From: Treponema denticola ATCC 35405
Lineage (GTDB): Bacteria > Spirochaetota > Spirochaetia > Treponematales > Treponemataceae
Length of the DNA: 64,000 bases
Direction of reading: 5' to 3'
Assembly: GCF_000008185.1 (NCBI RefSeq)
Contig: NC_002967.9
Span: forward strand, 2,728,001 to 2,792,000
Notes under the pieces: model-generated
The model's input: the letters and a program-made list of their open reading frames with translations, nothing else
Databases searched by the model: none
What the model was told of the DNA's origin: nothing
Part shown: positions 17,922 to 27,225 of the stretch, piece by piece
Layout of the letters: each line of letters starts with the position of its first letter
How positions within the stretch are numbered: position 1 is the stretch's first letter
Program-made: the position numbers and the translations under genes

Positions 17922-19664
17922 TTAAAAATGATATTCAAAGCTTAATTGAACAAAGTGATTATTTTTCCATGAAGCAAATTCACTTTTTTTATCTTTTGCA
18001 TAAATATAAGCTCCCGTTCCTTCCATATAAAATTCGTCTTTTATCCTATATTTTATTTTGGGCATAATAACAGCATCATTATGTTCTATTCCCCAAATTA
18101 TTGTTATAGAATCGCTTAAATTTTCGTGGAGCCATGAATCGGAGATATTTACAATGAGTTTATTGTTTGAAGCTTTTTGTGCCTTATTCCAATCCATGTC
18201 TATAAAACCGTTTTTATTATTTTCTTTTACATTTTTAAAACCTAAAATATAAGAACCTATATTTTGAATATTTAGGTTTATGTTATTGAGCGGAATATCT
18301 ACATCAAAGCCTAAAACCCACTGAATACTGTTATTATGAACGGCAGGATTATTACCCTTAAAATCGTAGCTCATATAATATGCAGCTTCCGATCTAAAAT
18401 TAAACATAAAAATTGCAGCTCCGAAATCTATACCAAAAATGTGAATAGGATCGTAATAAACACAATCTCTTATATTCCCGCCGCTCATAGCTTTTTCGAC
18501 CATCGCAGAAACGTCGATAGACGGAGTTTTATAATGCCCAAAATAATATTGGCAAGCCATATCGGTCGGCCCCAAAGAACCTGAAAGTCGTAAGCCGTAC
18601 TGCCCATATTTTATCTGATTCATATCGGGAAGAAAAGAGTTCATTCCGATTTTTATAAAGGGATCTAAATCAAAGTTTTGGATCATTGTGCCGGCTTTTT
18701 GTAAGGAAGTTTTAAATTCCTCAATAATAAATTTTGCATATTTTTTTGATTCTTTTTCTGCAATTTCATTTATTTTATCTTCGGTTAATGTTCCTGAAAT
18801 ATCGATAGTAATGGGCTTGCCGCTTAAAGATTTTAATATTGCTTTTATTACAGGTTTTTGAAGAGGATTAAATTGTGAACTAATTTGATCTATTTCCTCA
18901 TCAGACAATACAGGAAAATTTACCGTTATATTAGCCGGAGGGGATGTTATGGCAGTTAAAGTATCCTTTATGGTTGTATACATTATATTTTCAATTTTTT
19001 GTGATGGAAATAAATCTAGCAATGTACCGTCAAAAAGGGTATTGGAGAGTTTTTGTTTTGCCTCCTCAATTTGCGAAGGTATCCAAGGTCCTTTTAAGGA
19101 AACACGGTCGGGGGTCATAAGAGGTGTCCATGCAGCTTCGAGCCGCAGGGGTATTGGAGCGTTGTAGGCTAGATGAATCATCGGCTCTCCTATTCTTCGG
19201 TCAATATAAGAAGGAATAGTAAAATCCGTAAAATCGTTAGCATTAAATACATCCAAAACATGGAGCATATCACCCCTTCCCCAAACCAATTTCATCTTTC
19301 CTGTTGATAATACAAAATCTCCAAGATAGGCTCTCATTGTACACTCATCAATAAAATCAAGAGGATATTCTAAAATAGTCCTCATATTGAATTTAAAATG
19401 AGAGTCAATTTCCGTTTTTGAAGAAGAGTGTTTTAAATTTATGCCGAAATTAGGAACCGCTTCCGCCCGCTTTAAATCAGGGTGAGGATAGAATCTTATT
19501 CCAAGAGCGGCAAAGCCTGAAAATTCAAAATTCGACGATAAACTTTGTCCGGTTTCCGAGTTTGCACTTTCATCGTTGAAATCGGAATCATCAAAAAATG
19601 AGTCTTGAGCGTGGGCAAAATGTAGAAAAACAAAAATCATACAAATAAATATATATTTTTTCAT
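17922..19664 (-). CDS. Predicted outer-membrane beta-barrel protein of the RND exporter operon
   Basis: The 580-residue product has a signal peptide (FLHFAHAQ, cut near residue 20), then alternating amphipathic strands such as YGLRLSGSLGPTDMACQYYF and a C-terminal FVQLSFEYHF ending in Phe, the mark of many outer-membrane barrels. The start is set at the ATG with CGGAGG upstream; an in-frame ATG 24 bp earlier lacks one. With the LolA-like and RND genes it matches operons in which an RND pump, a periplasmic carrier and an outer-membrane protein move a lipid-like substrate. No family name can be given with certainty. Confidence 0.75.
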   Translation of the reverse strand: MKKYIFICMIFVFLHFAHAQDSFFDDSDFNDESANSETGQSLSSNFEFSGFAALGIRFYPHPDLKRAEAVPNFGINLKHSSSKTEIDSHFKFNMRTILEYPLDFIDECTMRAYLGDFVLSTGKMKLVWGRGDMLHVLDVFNANDFTDFTIPSYIDRRIGEPMIHLAYNAPIPLRLEAAWTPLMTPDRVSLKGPWIPSQIEEAKQKLSNTLFDGTLLDLFPSQKIENIMYTTIKDTLTAITSPPANITVNFPVLSDEEIDQISSQFNPLQKPVIKAILKSLSGKPITIDISGTLTEDKINEIAEKESKKYAKFIIEEFKTSLQKAGTMIQNFDLDPFIKIGMNSFLPDMNQIKYGQYGLRLSGSLGPTDMACQYYFGHYKTPSIDVSAMVEKAMSGGNIRDCVYYDPIHIFGIDFGAAIFMFNFRSEAAYYMSYDFKGNNPAVHNNSIQWVLGFDVDIPLNNINLNIQNIGSYILGFKNVKENNKNGFIDMDWNKAQKASNNKLIVNISDSWLHENLSDSITIIWGIEHNDAVIMPKIKYRIKDEFYMEGTGAYIYAKDKKSEFASWKNNHFVQLSFEYHF

Positions 19665-19694
19665 AATGCCTCCGTTAAAAAATCGCAAAATACC

Positions 19695-20480
19695 TTATAA
19701 TCTTCCCGTATTTAAAAAATTCTGCGTGAACATTTTATCATTAATCGGTTTATCTATTTCTATATTTAGGATTTCAAGATGGGTAGAATGTTTGGTTTGA
19801 ACGTTCGTTAAATTTCCTTTTATAGGAATCCAATATCCGTTCTTTTGTTCAAGTTTTTCTACCTTCAATACTTTGAGCAACGCACCTTTTTTGTCATACA
19901 TTTCGGCCATTACCGGAATACAAGTTACTTTGTCGATGTAGGTAATTTTTTTTGAATAGCGGCTGCTTTTCGGATCTACTGCCGTCGATTCGACTTTCCA
20001 GCAATTGTAAGAATCAACTGTTTCTTCACCGAGCAGAGTATGAGTATCATCATCTATCTTTCTTGTTTCAAGATCATCATAATCGGCATCGGTTCCCATA
20101 AATGGTTTTGAACCTTCGGCTCCCGCAATACGGCGGACAGTTCTAAGAGCCGGAAGATAAATCCACTTATCATTGGCCCTATCCTTGTTTACAATCTGCA
20201 AAAATCTTGTATCTTTAACTGAAGCAGGCTTTTTAAAAACGATAACGGCAGCTCCTGTTTTATCTCCGGGATCTTTTGCCCATTGTTCTATCATCCGTTC
20301 TTCAGTATTTCCTTTAGAATCGACAAGAGTCATCTTTAAGGCAGAGTGAGTAAACTTAGGCCGTTTTACATCGAGTGATTTTTGAACAATACTTTTACCG
20401 TCTTCTGCAAACGTAAATCCGATACATAATACCGTTAATGCAAACAGTATAACCGCTTTTTTTAACAATGACTTATTCAT
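19695..20480 (-). CDS. Outer-membrane lipoprotein-sorting-like (LolA-fold) periplasmic protein
   Basis: The 261-residue protein has a signal peptide (LTVLCIGFTFA, residues 8-19). The mature part has the pattern of LolA-like carriers linked to MMPL pumps: SALKMTLVDSKGNTEER, then VIVFKKPASVKDTRFL, WIYLPALRTVRRIAG, and the C-terminal GYWIPIKGNL. These proteins have a half-barrel that carries a hydrophobic ligand. The start codon is the ATG that overlaps the RND stop by 8 bp and has AAAGGAG in front. Confidence 0.85.
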   Translation of the reverse strand: MNKSLLKKAVILFALTVLCIGFTFAEDGKSIVQKSLDVKRPKFTHSALKMTLVDSKGNTEERMIEQWAKDPGDKTGAAVIVFKKPASVKDTRFLQIVNKDRANDKWIYLPALRTVRRIAGAEGSKPFMGTDADYDDLETRKIDDDTHTLLGEETVDSYNCWKVESTAVDPKSSRYSKKITYIDKVTCIPVMAEMYDKKGALLKVLKVEKLEQKNGYWIPIKGNLTNVQTKHSTHLEILNIEIDKPINDKMFTQNFLNTGRL

Positions 20481-23169
20481 TTGTTTCTCCTTTCGGCTTT
20501 TGCGCAAAAATGTTTTTATGCGGTTTAGCCATAAATGATGGTTTAAAAATATTTAATACGACAGGTAATATGGTCAATGCAGCAACGGAACTTGTGAACA
20601 TTACTACCGCTACCAAAAAACCTACAAACCTGAGGACTACGAATTTAGAAAAACACATTACCAAAAAACCGCATCCTACCGAAAAAGCGTTTACGGCAAT
20701 TCCTTTTCCTGAATGCCGGAGAGTTTTTAATGTAACCTGTGTTAAGTCTTCACTTATCATTCTTTCATTATGATAATTATTCATAAAGTGAACCGTGTAA
20801 TCTATTCCGATTCCTATTGCAATAGCCGCAACCAAACTTGTTACCATATCAAGGTTTATTCCCGTTAAACTCATAATGCCGAAATTAAGTAAGATGGAAA
20901 TACCGAGAGGAATAGCCCCGATTAGACCCGCAATAAAAGATCGGTAAAAGAGAGATAAAATACAAAATACTATTACAACAGCCAAAACCAAACTTGATAC
21001 CTGACTTGAAATTATCATAGAAGTCATAGCTGTTTCCAATTCTCCCAAACCGGCAGCTTCTAAAGTATAGCCTTGAGGAAAATGTGTACTTGCAAAATAT
21101 TCTGCATCCTGAATAACATTTTTAATTTTCCCCGTATCATGAGTCCGCATTATAATCTGCATTCTGCTTTTCTTAGGTTCAAGAGTTTCATCTAAAAGAG
21201 AATCAAGAGCTCCCGAATATAAAAGCAAATACTGCGAAATAATATTTTTTAATTCTTCTTTTTGTGAAACAGAATATTTTTCGATATCGTCGGGTATTTC
21301 ATAATAAGCCGCTCCTCTATAGTTAATCTCACGCTTTAAGGCTTCAATAAATTCGGATACACCGAGTTCTCTTGAATTAGAAGAAGCATAAGCTTTAGCG
21401 TAAGCTGAAACGAAGAGCTCTATAGTTTCTTCCCGATTTAAGTTATCTTTTAATACCGAAACCGTACCGGAAGCAATTGTATCGGTTTCAGAGTATGAAT
21501 CACTTTCAAGAGTATCTTCATCATCGAAAAAACTTTCAACGATATCGGAGCTTTCTTCATTTGCATTATAAGTATTAGGTTCTATAGGATGAGCATTCAT
21601 AACCTGATTCATGCGTTTTATAAATTCTGTAAAAGAAACAATGCTGCCTATTTCGGGATGATTTGATTTTAAAAAAATTTCAAGATCATCCATGCTCTTT
21701 AAAATTTCAGGATTGCACATATCTCCCTTTTCACATCCTGTTACAACCAAGCTAAAGCCTGTAGTTCCTACATACTTATTATCGATAGAAACTACATCAC
21801 TGCGTATCTTTGAATTTTTAGGAAAATATTCCAAAAATGCCGACTCGATATTAAGATTAAAAATTCCCCAAATTGAAATTCCTATTATGACTAAAAGACC
21901 TATAATGAAAACAGCCTGTCTTTTATTAAAATAGGAATAAAATCTATCGAGAACAGCTCCTTTTTTATTTACACCCAGAGCTGCAAGGCGCGCATTCTTT
22001 TTAACATTTAGGAGGCTCATTCTTTTTTGCTGTTTTTGTATTTGTTTGACCGATTTTAACATTAAAACAGAGGGTATAAATAAAAAAGCTAAGGAAAGAG
22101 CGATGACAATACCTACCGCACTAAAGATCGCAAAAGATTTCAAGGGCTTTATAGGACTTGTTATTGTAGAAACAAATCCTGCAATTGTTGTGATGCCTGC
22201 AAGTAAAACAGGCGGACGGGCACTTTTAAGCGTCTGCATTATAAGTTCATGGTGGCGGCTTACACTTGTAATAAGAGGCTCCTTTTCCAATTTTTGGTAA
22301 TAATAATTTATTATGTGTATCCCATAAGCGGAACCTACAGCGATAAGCAAGACGGGAAGACAGCTTGAAACTATCGTAAGAGGTTCTCCTATGATTGACA
22401 TAATACCGGCTGTCCAAATCGTACTTATTAAAACCGTCAATAGGGGGAGAAGAGTTCCTTCTATATTTTTAAAGGAGAAAAAAAGGCAAAGCAAAACGAC
22501 AACTGTTATTAATGGAATTAGATTTTTTAAATCTGCATACATAAATATTTTTCCATATTCACCTAATACCGGATCTCCTGCAATTTTATAGTTTAAACTT
22601 TTATCCTTACTCAAATTTGTTTCAATTATGTTTAAGGTCTCATTGTAAATACGGCTTACTTCCGTCGGAGTTGAATCTGAGTTTAAGGTTGCAATTATTT
22701 GTACGCCTTTAAAATCTGAAGACAGAACGGTACCGATATATGCCTTAGGCCATTCTAAAATTCTTTTCTGTAGATCATCTATTTCACTCTTTGTTCCATT
22801 AAAACTTTCGGGGATTAAGGCCCCTGTCGAAAGAGTTCCTTGATCATCGGTAATAAAATCAACATTTGTTATCGACTTTACATTTACAATATTGTCAAGA
22901 TTTTCCAAGTCTTCGGTAATTTGTGCAATTATCCCAATAGTTTCTTTATGAAGGATAGTTTCTTCCTTTGTTTCTATTACAACATCCATTATATATTGAT
23001 CGCCGAAATCTTCAGTTAATCGGTTAAAGCGTTTGTACGAATCATGTTCTTCAGGAAAAAAATGACGCAATTCATTATCCATAATTATATTCGGAAGCAT
23101 AAAAGCAAAAAATACAGTTACACCTAAAACAATTGTTAAAATAATAAAGCTCAATTTTGTTTTATTCAT
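20473..23169 (-). CDS. RND-superfamily (MMPL/patched-type) exporter
   Basis: The 898-residue inner-membrane pump has two similar halves, each a transmembrane helix, a large periplasmic domain and five more helices. The helix 4 regions read AVGSAYGIHIINYYY and AIGIGIDYTVHFMNNY, where the acidic or polar residues carry the proton relay. Such pumps export lipids, hopanoids or other hydrophobic compounds. AAGGAG precedes the ATG. It overlaps the LolA-like gene and follows the transposase-like gene by 47 bp. The substrate is unknown. Confidence 0.9.
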   Translation of the reverse strand: MNKTKLSFIILTIVLGVTVFFAFMLPNIIMDNELRHFFPEEHDSYKRFNRLTEDFGDQYIMDVVIETKEETILHKETIGIIAQITEDLENLDNIVNVKSITNVDFITDDQGTLSTGALIPESFNGTKSEIDDLQKRILEWPKAYIGTVLSSDFKGVQIIATLNSDSTPTEVSRIYNETLNIIETNLSKDKSLNYKIAGDPVLGEYGKIFMYADLKNLIPLITVVVLLCLFFSFKNIEGTLLPLLTVLISTIWTAGIMSIIGEPLTIVSSCLPVLLIAVGSAYGIHIINYYYQKLEKEPLITSVSRHHELIMQTLKSARPPVLLAGITTIAGFVSTITSPIKPLKSFAIFSAVGIVIALSLAFLFIPSVLMLKSVKQIQKQQKRMSLLNVKKNARLAALGVNKKGAVLDRFYSYFNKRQAVFIIGLLVIIGISIWGIFNLNIESAFLEYFPKNSKIRSDVVSIDNKYVGTTGFSLVVTGCEKGDMCNPEILKSMDDLEIFLKSNHPEIGSIVSFTEFIKRMNQVMNAHPIEPNTYNANEESSDIVESFFDDEDTLESDSYSETDTIASGTVSVLKDNLNREETIELFVSAYAKAYASSNSRELGVSEFIEALKREINYRGAAYYEIPDDIEKYSVSQKEELKNIISQYLLLYSGALDSLLDETLEPKKSRMQIIMRTHDTGKIKNVIQDAEYFASTHFPQGYTLEAAGLGELETAMTSMIISSQVSSLVLAVVIVFCILSLFYRSFIAGLIGAIPLGISILLNFGIMSLTGINLDMVTSLVAAIAIGIGIDYTVHFMNNYHNERMISEDLTQVTLKTLRHSGKGIAVNAFSVGCGFLVMCFSKFVVLRFVGFLVAVVMFTSSVAALTILPVVLNIFKPSFMAKPHKNIFAQKPKGETNE

Positions 23170-23216
23170 AAAGTTCCAATCTCCTTAGATAAGTACTTTT
23201 TAATATTTATAACAAT

Positions 23217-23855
23217 TTAAAATTTTTTAAAAATTTTTTTGATCAAAGCACATAAATCTTCATCACGATGATTATATCTAAACTCACATTCTTTTAGATG
23301 AAGTAAAAAAGATCCGGATGAAAAACCGTTAAATTTTGCCAAACGTTTTTTTGCAAAGGTTAAAAAATTTTCAATTCCCGCTGTGTGCTCATTTTTGATT
23401 TCACTTTCATTATAAAAAACCCTGTATTGATCGCAATCCTTTAGCAACGAAGTGTTAAAAGGTTCAATTTTGTTTTGATGAGAAATAAGTTTCTCCAAAT
23501 CGCCCTTTATTATTGAAAGGAGGCTTTCATGGGAATCGTCATGCACCAAGCTGACAAATATTTTTTTGCCTTTCTTTAAAAGCCCCAATACAGGACGTGC
23601 GGCAATAAACTCTTGTATCTTTTTTCTTCTAATTTTAGCTTTTTTAAAATAGGAAATATGCCGGACATTGCCGGAAATTTCTCTGGTTTGCTCAAAGATG
23701 CTATATTTAAGTATTTTTTCCCGAATTATTCCAAAATATCTGTTTACAGTGTTCCGATTGATTCCGGTAATTTTTGCAGTAGCCGCAGCGGTAATATCTT
23801 CACTGAAACATAAAAAAATTCTATTAAGTTTTGTTGTTGTAAGTCTAGTATACAT
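23217..23855 (-). CDS. IS1595/IS1016-type transposase-like protein, probably catalytically dead
   Basis: The 212-residue ORF is colinear with IS1016-group transposases: an N-terminal HTH with GINRNTVNRYFGIIREKI, the block RPVLGLLKKGKKIFV, and the C-terminal AGIENFLTFAKKRLAKFNG and HLKECEFRYNHR. The usual first aspartate (in VDESYF) aligns with His in VRHISYF. The second (SDGWKAY) aligns with His in SHQNKIEPF. The later GIENF Glu remains. No terminal inverted repeats are evident. It is an intact frame at the head of the RND operon. It could be a decaying insertion sequence or a co-opted DNA-binding protein. Confidence 0.75.
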   Translation of the reverse strand: MYTRLTTTKLNRIFLCFSEDITAAATAKITGINRNTVNRYFGIIREKILKYSIFEQTREISGNVRHISYFKKAKIRRKKIQEFIAARPVLGLLKKGKKIFVSLVHDDSHESLLSIIKGDLEKLISHQNKIEPFNTSLLKDCDQYRVFYNESEIKNEHTAGIENFLTFAKKRLAKFNGFSSGSFLLHLKECEFRYNHRDEDLCALIKKIFKKF

Positions 23856-23908
23856 ATATAATTATAAAATTTTACCCCTTCATATTCTAGTCTAGGTTGT
23901 ATATCTAT

Positions 23909-23937
23909 AATATATATCAAATTTAGTAAAAAGTCAA
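23909..23937 (-). promoter_or_regulatory. Promoter of the transposase-like gene and RND operon
   Basis: TTGACT and TATATT on the complement strand are spaced by 17 bp. No terminator is seen before the RND gene, so the transcript may cover all four genes. Confidence 0.5.
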
Positions 23938-23958
23938 TAAAATTTTTATAAAAATACA

Positions 23959-23995
23959 AAAAAACCTCCGAATCCTTAGGACTCGGAGGTTTTTT
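23959..23995. terminator. Terminator downstream of the MFS gene
   Basis: AAAAAACCTCCGAATCC pairs with GGACTCGGAGGTTTTTT, leaving a short loop. It works in the leftward direction and would also stop rightward transcripts. Confidence 0.88.
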
Positions 23996-24005
23996 CATGC
24001 GGCTC

Positions 24006-25904
24006 TTATGTTCTGCCGTAAGGTTCTCCTATTAAAAGCTCGCAAATCTTCTTAGTTTTTTCGTCCGCATCTTCTTTTTTACCGCCTGCTTCTAACCTGT
24101 TTAATTCATCAAGAATAATTTTATGATTTTCAGGACTTACATTAAATTTAAGGCCGAAAAAAATGCCGAAAAGAATCATAAACAAGGGCATTATTATAAA
24201 GGAAATCTTTACACCCTTTAAAGTACTCTCCTTTTGCTGCGGTTTTTGAACCTGCCCTATACCGGAATATTTAAAATCAATCTTATCCAAAAGCTCCTTC
24301 AAATCATAAAGGTCATCTTTTGTATAAAGATCCTGAGGCTCGATTTTTTTATAAACTTCTCCCGATTTTGTATAAGAAGATTCCACCAGGAATTTTTTAT
24401 CGATTTCATTAAAATCTTTTTTATCAAAAGAAGAAAGTAAATTTTCAAAAACATCTTGAGGAATCTCAGCAAAGTTATCTTTTCCTTCAAAGAATGAAAA
24501 AAGAGGATTAGCATGTTGATTCTTCTTTGCTTTTTTATAGGCAGAAGTAATAATCTCATCAGTGCTTCGGCTCATGTATTTTAGATGGAAATTCCCGTCT
24601 TCCCGCAGAGAATAATACTTATTTATATTTTCAAAGTTTTCATTATTTTTTACAGCCAAGTTTTGAGCTTCTTCAAATTGCTTTTGGGTCAACACCGAAG
24701 GTACGGGGTTTTTATAACCTATACCGCTTAAAACAAAGCCTATTGTGGTCATTATCACCAAACCTAAAAAAAGTTTTCGGGTAAGAGTCATCGCAGCCGA
24801 ATAGGTTCCGGCTCGGTTTTCTCCGCTCATAAGTTTGTCTATGTCGGCCAAAAAAGGAAGAAGCTGATGAGGAATCAAATTGTTTGCCGAAATTCCGATA
24901 CCCATAAGCACCATGTTCAATATCAAAAATGCCGGATTTGTTTGAGGCGTATGGAAAGACATAAGGACTATGGAAACGGCAAAGATGATTAGGGCAGCAA
25001 CATAGACGGGCTTATGCCCTTTTTTGTTTATTATGCGGTTATGAATGGGAAGGGTCGCCATCATTGTTAGTAAGAGAGCGCCTTGGGCTATTACAAAAAC
25101 ACTTCCGCGGTTTAAATAATCCACAATATAGAACAAGACCAAAGACATAACTATATCCAAAGCTCCGTAGGAGCAGACATACATAGCAATATGAATTCTG
25201 CAAGACCTGCTTTTAAAAAGGGATAAAAAGTTTTTTATAAATTTAGCGTCCGATTTTTTTTGACTCTTTTCTTCCGGCAATTCCCATGTTTCAAAATAAA
25301 GAGGAATCCATGGAAGAGCGAAGATAAGGGCAAAGACTATGCTCATCACAAAGTAGCCCATCATACTGCCGTGAAAAGCATCGATAATGGGTTGAGCCAA
25401 AAGCCCTCCCAAAAGGGTGGCTATAAAAGAAAACATAAGGCGGGAACCGTTAAGTTTATTCCTTTCGGAAAAATCCTTAGTTATCTCGGCTGAAAGGGCC
25501 GCATAGGGTATGTATGAAACGGTCGAAACGGTAAAAAATATAATATAGGCTACCGTATAAAAAATGAATTTTCCGGCCTGACTTTCGATTCCGGTCGGAA
25601 CCCAAATTATGATAAAGGAAAGAGCGATTGGAATAATTGAAACCAAAAACCAGACTCTTCTTTTCCCAAAACGGTTTTGCGGAGTATTATCGGCAATGTA
25701 ACCCATCATAGGATCCGATACGGCATCCCAAAACTTTCCGATTGCAGGTATAAGCCCGGCCAAAACAGGATGAAGCCCTATTACATTTACCAAATAGTAC
25801 ATTGCAAATGTAGTAACGATAAAAAAACAGCCTCCGCCGTATAAATCGGCAGCTCCGTAGGCGAGGTAAGTCCGCCAAGTCATCTTTCTTTGCTTGTTTA
25901 ACAT
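24006..25904 (-). CDS. GPH-type MFS sugar:cation symporter with a large inserted loop
   Basis: The protein (632 residues from this ATG) is an MFS_2 / glycoside-pentoside-hexuronide symporter: YGAADLYGGG at the first helix, DAVSDPMMGYIADNT after helix 2, and FGKRRVWF. Between the last helices, at about residues 410-575, lies a hydrophilic stretch of some 160 residues rich in Lys, Asp and Asn that ordinary members lack. The start is uncertain: ATG at 25904 sits 6 nt behind a -10 box; ATG at 25883 would leave a 20-nt leader with no clear ribosome site. It is a single gene with its own terminator. Confidence 0.85.
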   Translation of the reverse strand: MLNKQRKMTWRTYLAYGAADLYGGGCFFIVTTFAMYYLVNVIGLHPVLAGLIPAIGKFWDAVSDPMMGYIADNTPQNRFGKRRVWFLVSIIPIALSFIIIWVPTGIESQAGKFIFYTVAYIIFFTVSTVSYIPYAALSAEITKDFSERNKLNGSRLMFSFIATLLGGLLAQPIIDAFHGSMMGYFVMSIVFALIFALPWIPLYFETWELPEEKSQKKSDAKFIKNFLSLFKSRSCRIHIAMYVCSYGALDIVMSLVLFYIVDYLNRGSVFVIAQGALLLTMMATLPIHNRIINKKGHKPVYVAALIIFAVSIVLMSFHTPQTNPAFLILNMVLMGIGISANNLIPHQLLPFLADIDKLMSGENRAGTYSAAMTLTRKLFLGLVIMTTIGFVLSGIGYKNPVPSVLTQKQFEEAQNLAVKNNENFENINKYYSLREDGNFHLKYMSRSTDEIITSAYKKAKKNQHANPLFSFFEGKDNFAEIPQDVFENLLSSFDKKDFNEIDKKFLVESSYTKSGEVYKKIEPQDLYTKDDLYDLKELLDKIDFKYSGIGQVQKPQQKESTLKGVKISFIIMPLFMILFGIFFGLKFNVSPENHKIILDELNRLEAGGKKEDADEKTKKICELLIGEPYGRT

Positions 25905-25910
25905 AAAGTC

Positions 25911-25939
25911 ATTATACAATAGCTTTTAAGGGAATTCAA
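25911..25939 (-). promoter_or_regulatory. Near-consensus promoter of the MFS gene
   Basis: TTGAAT and TATAAT on the complement strand are spaced by 17 bp. The -10 lies 6 nt from the ATG at 25904, so the mRNA may be leaderless. Confidence 0.7.
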
Positions 25940-26001
25940 GCGTAATTTCTTACAAAATCATATGAAAAAAAGGTGAGAAAATTCCTATTTTATTAAAATT
26001 T

Positions 26002-26086
26002 TACTATCTATTACAAACAATTTCTATAATAATTATGAAAGGGGAAAAATTTTTCTTCTTTTCAAATAATTTTTATGGAGTTAAAA
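26002..26086 (+). promoter_or_regulatory. Conserved Rpn upstream region, copy 1
   Basis: The stretch with TTTACTAT, a TATAAT at 26025-26030 and GAAAGGGGAAAA closely matches 48098-48184 upstream of another Rpn gene, and more loosely the region at 440-515. It probably holds the promoter and leader of this gene family. Confidence 0.5.
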
Positions 26087-26989
26087 ATGAAGCAACTATT
26101 CAAAATAACCCTCCGCAACGACTATGCTTTTAAAAGAGTATTCGGAGTTGAAGAAAACAAAGATGTCTTACAGGACTTGCTGGAATGTATACTAGACATT
26201 CCGCCTGAAACCATCGCAGACTTGGAACTTCTCGATAAGGAGTTTCAGAAAGAACTTTTGAGTGAAAAACTCGGTGTTTTGGACATCAAGTTAAAACTAA
26301 AAGATGGAACCTTTGTCGACATTGAAATTCAAAACAGTTGGCATTTTGATTTTCCTGAAAGAACTTTGTATTATTGGTCTAAAATGTACAACGAAAACAT
26401 AAAACAAGGTCAAGACTATACAAAACTGCCAAAGTGTATTACAATAAACTTGATAGGAAAAGGCTTTAATAAAAATAAGCGTTTGCACAACAAGTATCTT
26501 GTTCTTGAACAATATACAAAAGAGCCTTTAGCTTCAAAACTTGAGATTCATATACTAAACCTTGCAAAAGCGAGACTGTTAGAAGGTTCCCAATTTAGAG
26601 ATAAGAAAACAAAACGCTTATTAAACTGGCTGAAATTTATCGAAACTGATAATCCGGAGGTGAGGAAAATGTTAGCACAAGAATCGACGATGATGAAAAA
26701 GGCAAATGATACTATTACAATAATGGAAATGAGTCCTAGAGATAAATGGCTATATGAATCTCGTATGAAATATGAACATGACAGGGCTTCATGTATAAAT
26801 GAGGGGTACAGACAGGGCATTGAGGTGGGAATATTGCAGGGCGAAATAAAAGGTAGGCAAGAAGGCTTTGCCGACGGCTCTTATCAAACTAAACTTGAAA
26901 CGGCTAAACTGATGAAAGGTATGAACTATCCGATTAGCGATATTTGCACAGTATCGGGACTTTCCAAAGAAGAGATCGATGCCTTATAA
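26087..26989 (+). CDS. Rpn-family PD-(D/E)XK nuclease / putative transposase
   Basis: The 300-residue protein belongs to the recombination-promoting nuclease family. The N-terminus LFKITLRNDYAFKRVFG is followed by the nuclease core GVLDIKLKLKDGTFVDIEIQ, where Asp and the E-x-Q pair are the expected metal ligands. A Gly-rich acidic stretch comes next (EGYRQGIEVGILQGEIKGR in type). The tail ETAKLMKGMNYPISDICTVSGLSKEEIDAL is found in all Rpn copies here. The start at 26087 matches the paralogue at 48185; GGAG lies 8 nt upstream. Rpn proteins are nucleases that raise recombination in E. coli; their role in treponemes is unknown. Confidence 0.88.
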   Translation: MKQLFKITLRNDYAFKRVFGVEENKDVLQDLLECILDIPPETIADLELLDKEFQKELLSEKLGVLDIKLKLKDGTFVDIEIQNSWHFDFPERTLYYWSKMYNENIKQGQDYTKLPKCITINLIGKGFNKNKRLHNKYLVLEQYTKEPLASKLEIHILNLAKARLLEGSQFRDKKTKRLLNWLKFIETDNPEVRKMLAQESTMMKKANDTITIMEMSPRDKWLYESRMKYEHDRASCINEGYRQGIEVGILQGEIKGRQEGFADGSYQTKLETAKLMKGMNYPISDICTVSGLSKEEIDAL

Positions 26990-27018
26990 AAATAAGATAC
27001 AAAGATTCCCCAAAAATT

Positions 27019-27090
27019 CCTTAGCGGCCTCAGCGGTTAAATACCTCGAAAATTAACCGCAAGGCACGCCAAGAGTACAAAGGCTAATTA
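27019..27090. repeat. Degenerate copy of a dispersed AACCGC...GGTTAAAT repeat
   Basis: CAGCGGTTAAAT and ATTAACCGCAAGGCACGCCAAG recall the ends of the fuller elements at 60541 and 61079. It is shorter and rearranged. Confidence 0.4.
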
Positions 27091-27147
27091 GAAGCTATGT
27101 AAAAAGATCAAAAACCTCGGCATTTTCCTCGGTTTTCCACATCACAT

Positions 27148-27182
27148 AAAAAATCCCCCCGCCAGGATAATCCGACGAGGGG
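27148..27182 (-). terminator. Terminator of the giant Ig-protein operon
   Basis: On the complement strand, CCCCTCGTCGG pairs with TGGCGGGGGG (some G-T pairs), followed by ATTTTTT. It lies 43 bp after the stop of the large lipoprotein. Confidence 0.75.
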
Positions 27183-27225
27183 AAGATTAACTGTTAAGCG
27201 AAATGCTTATTTTTGCAATACCGTT

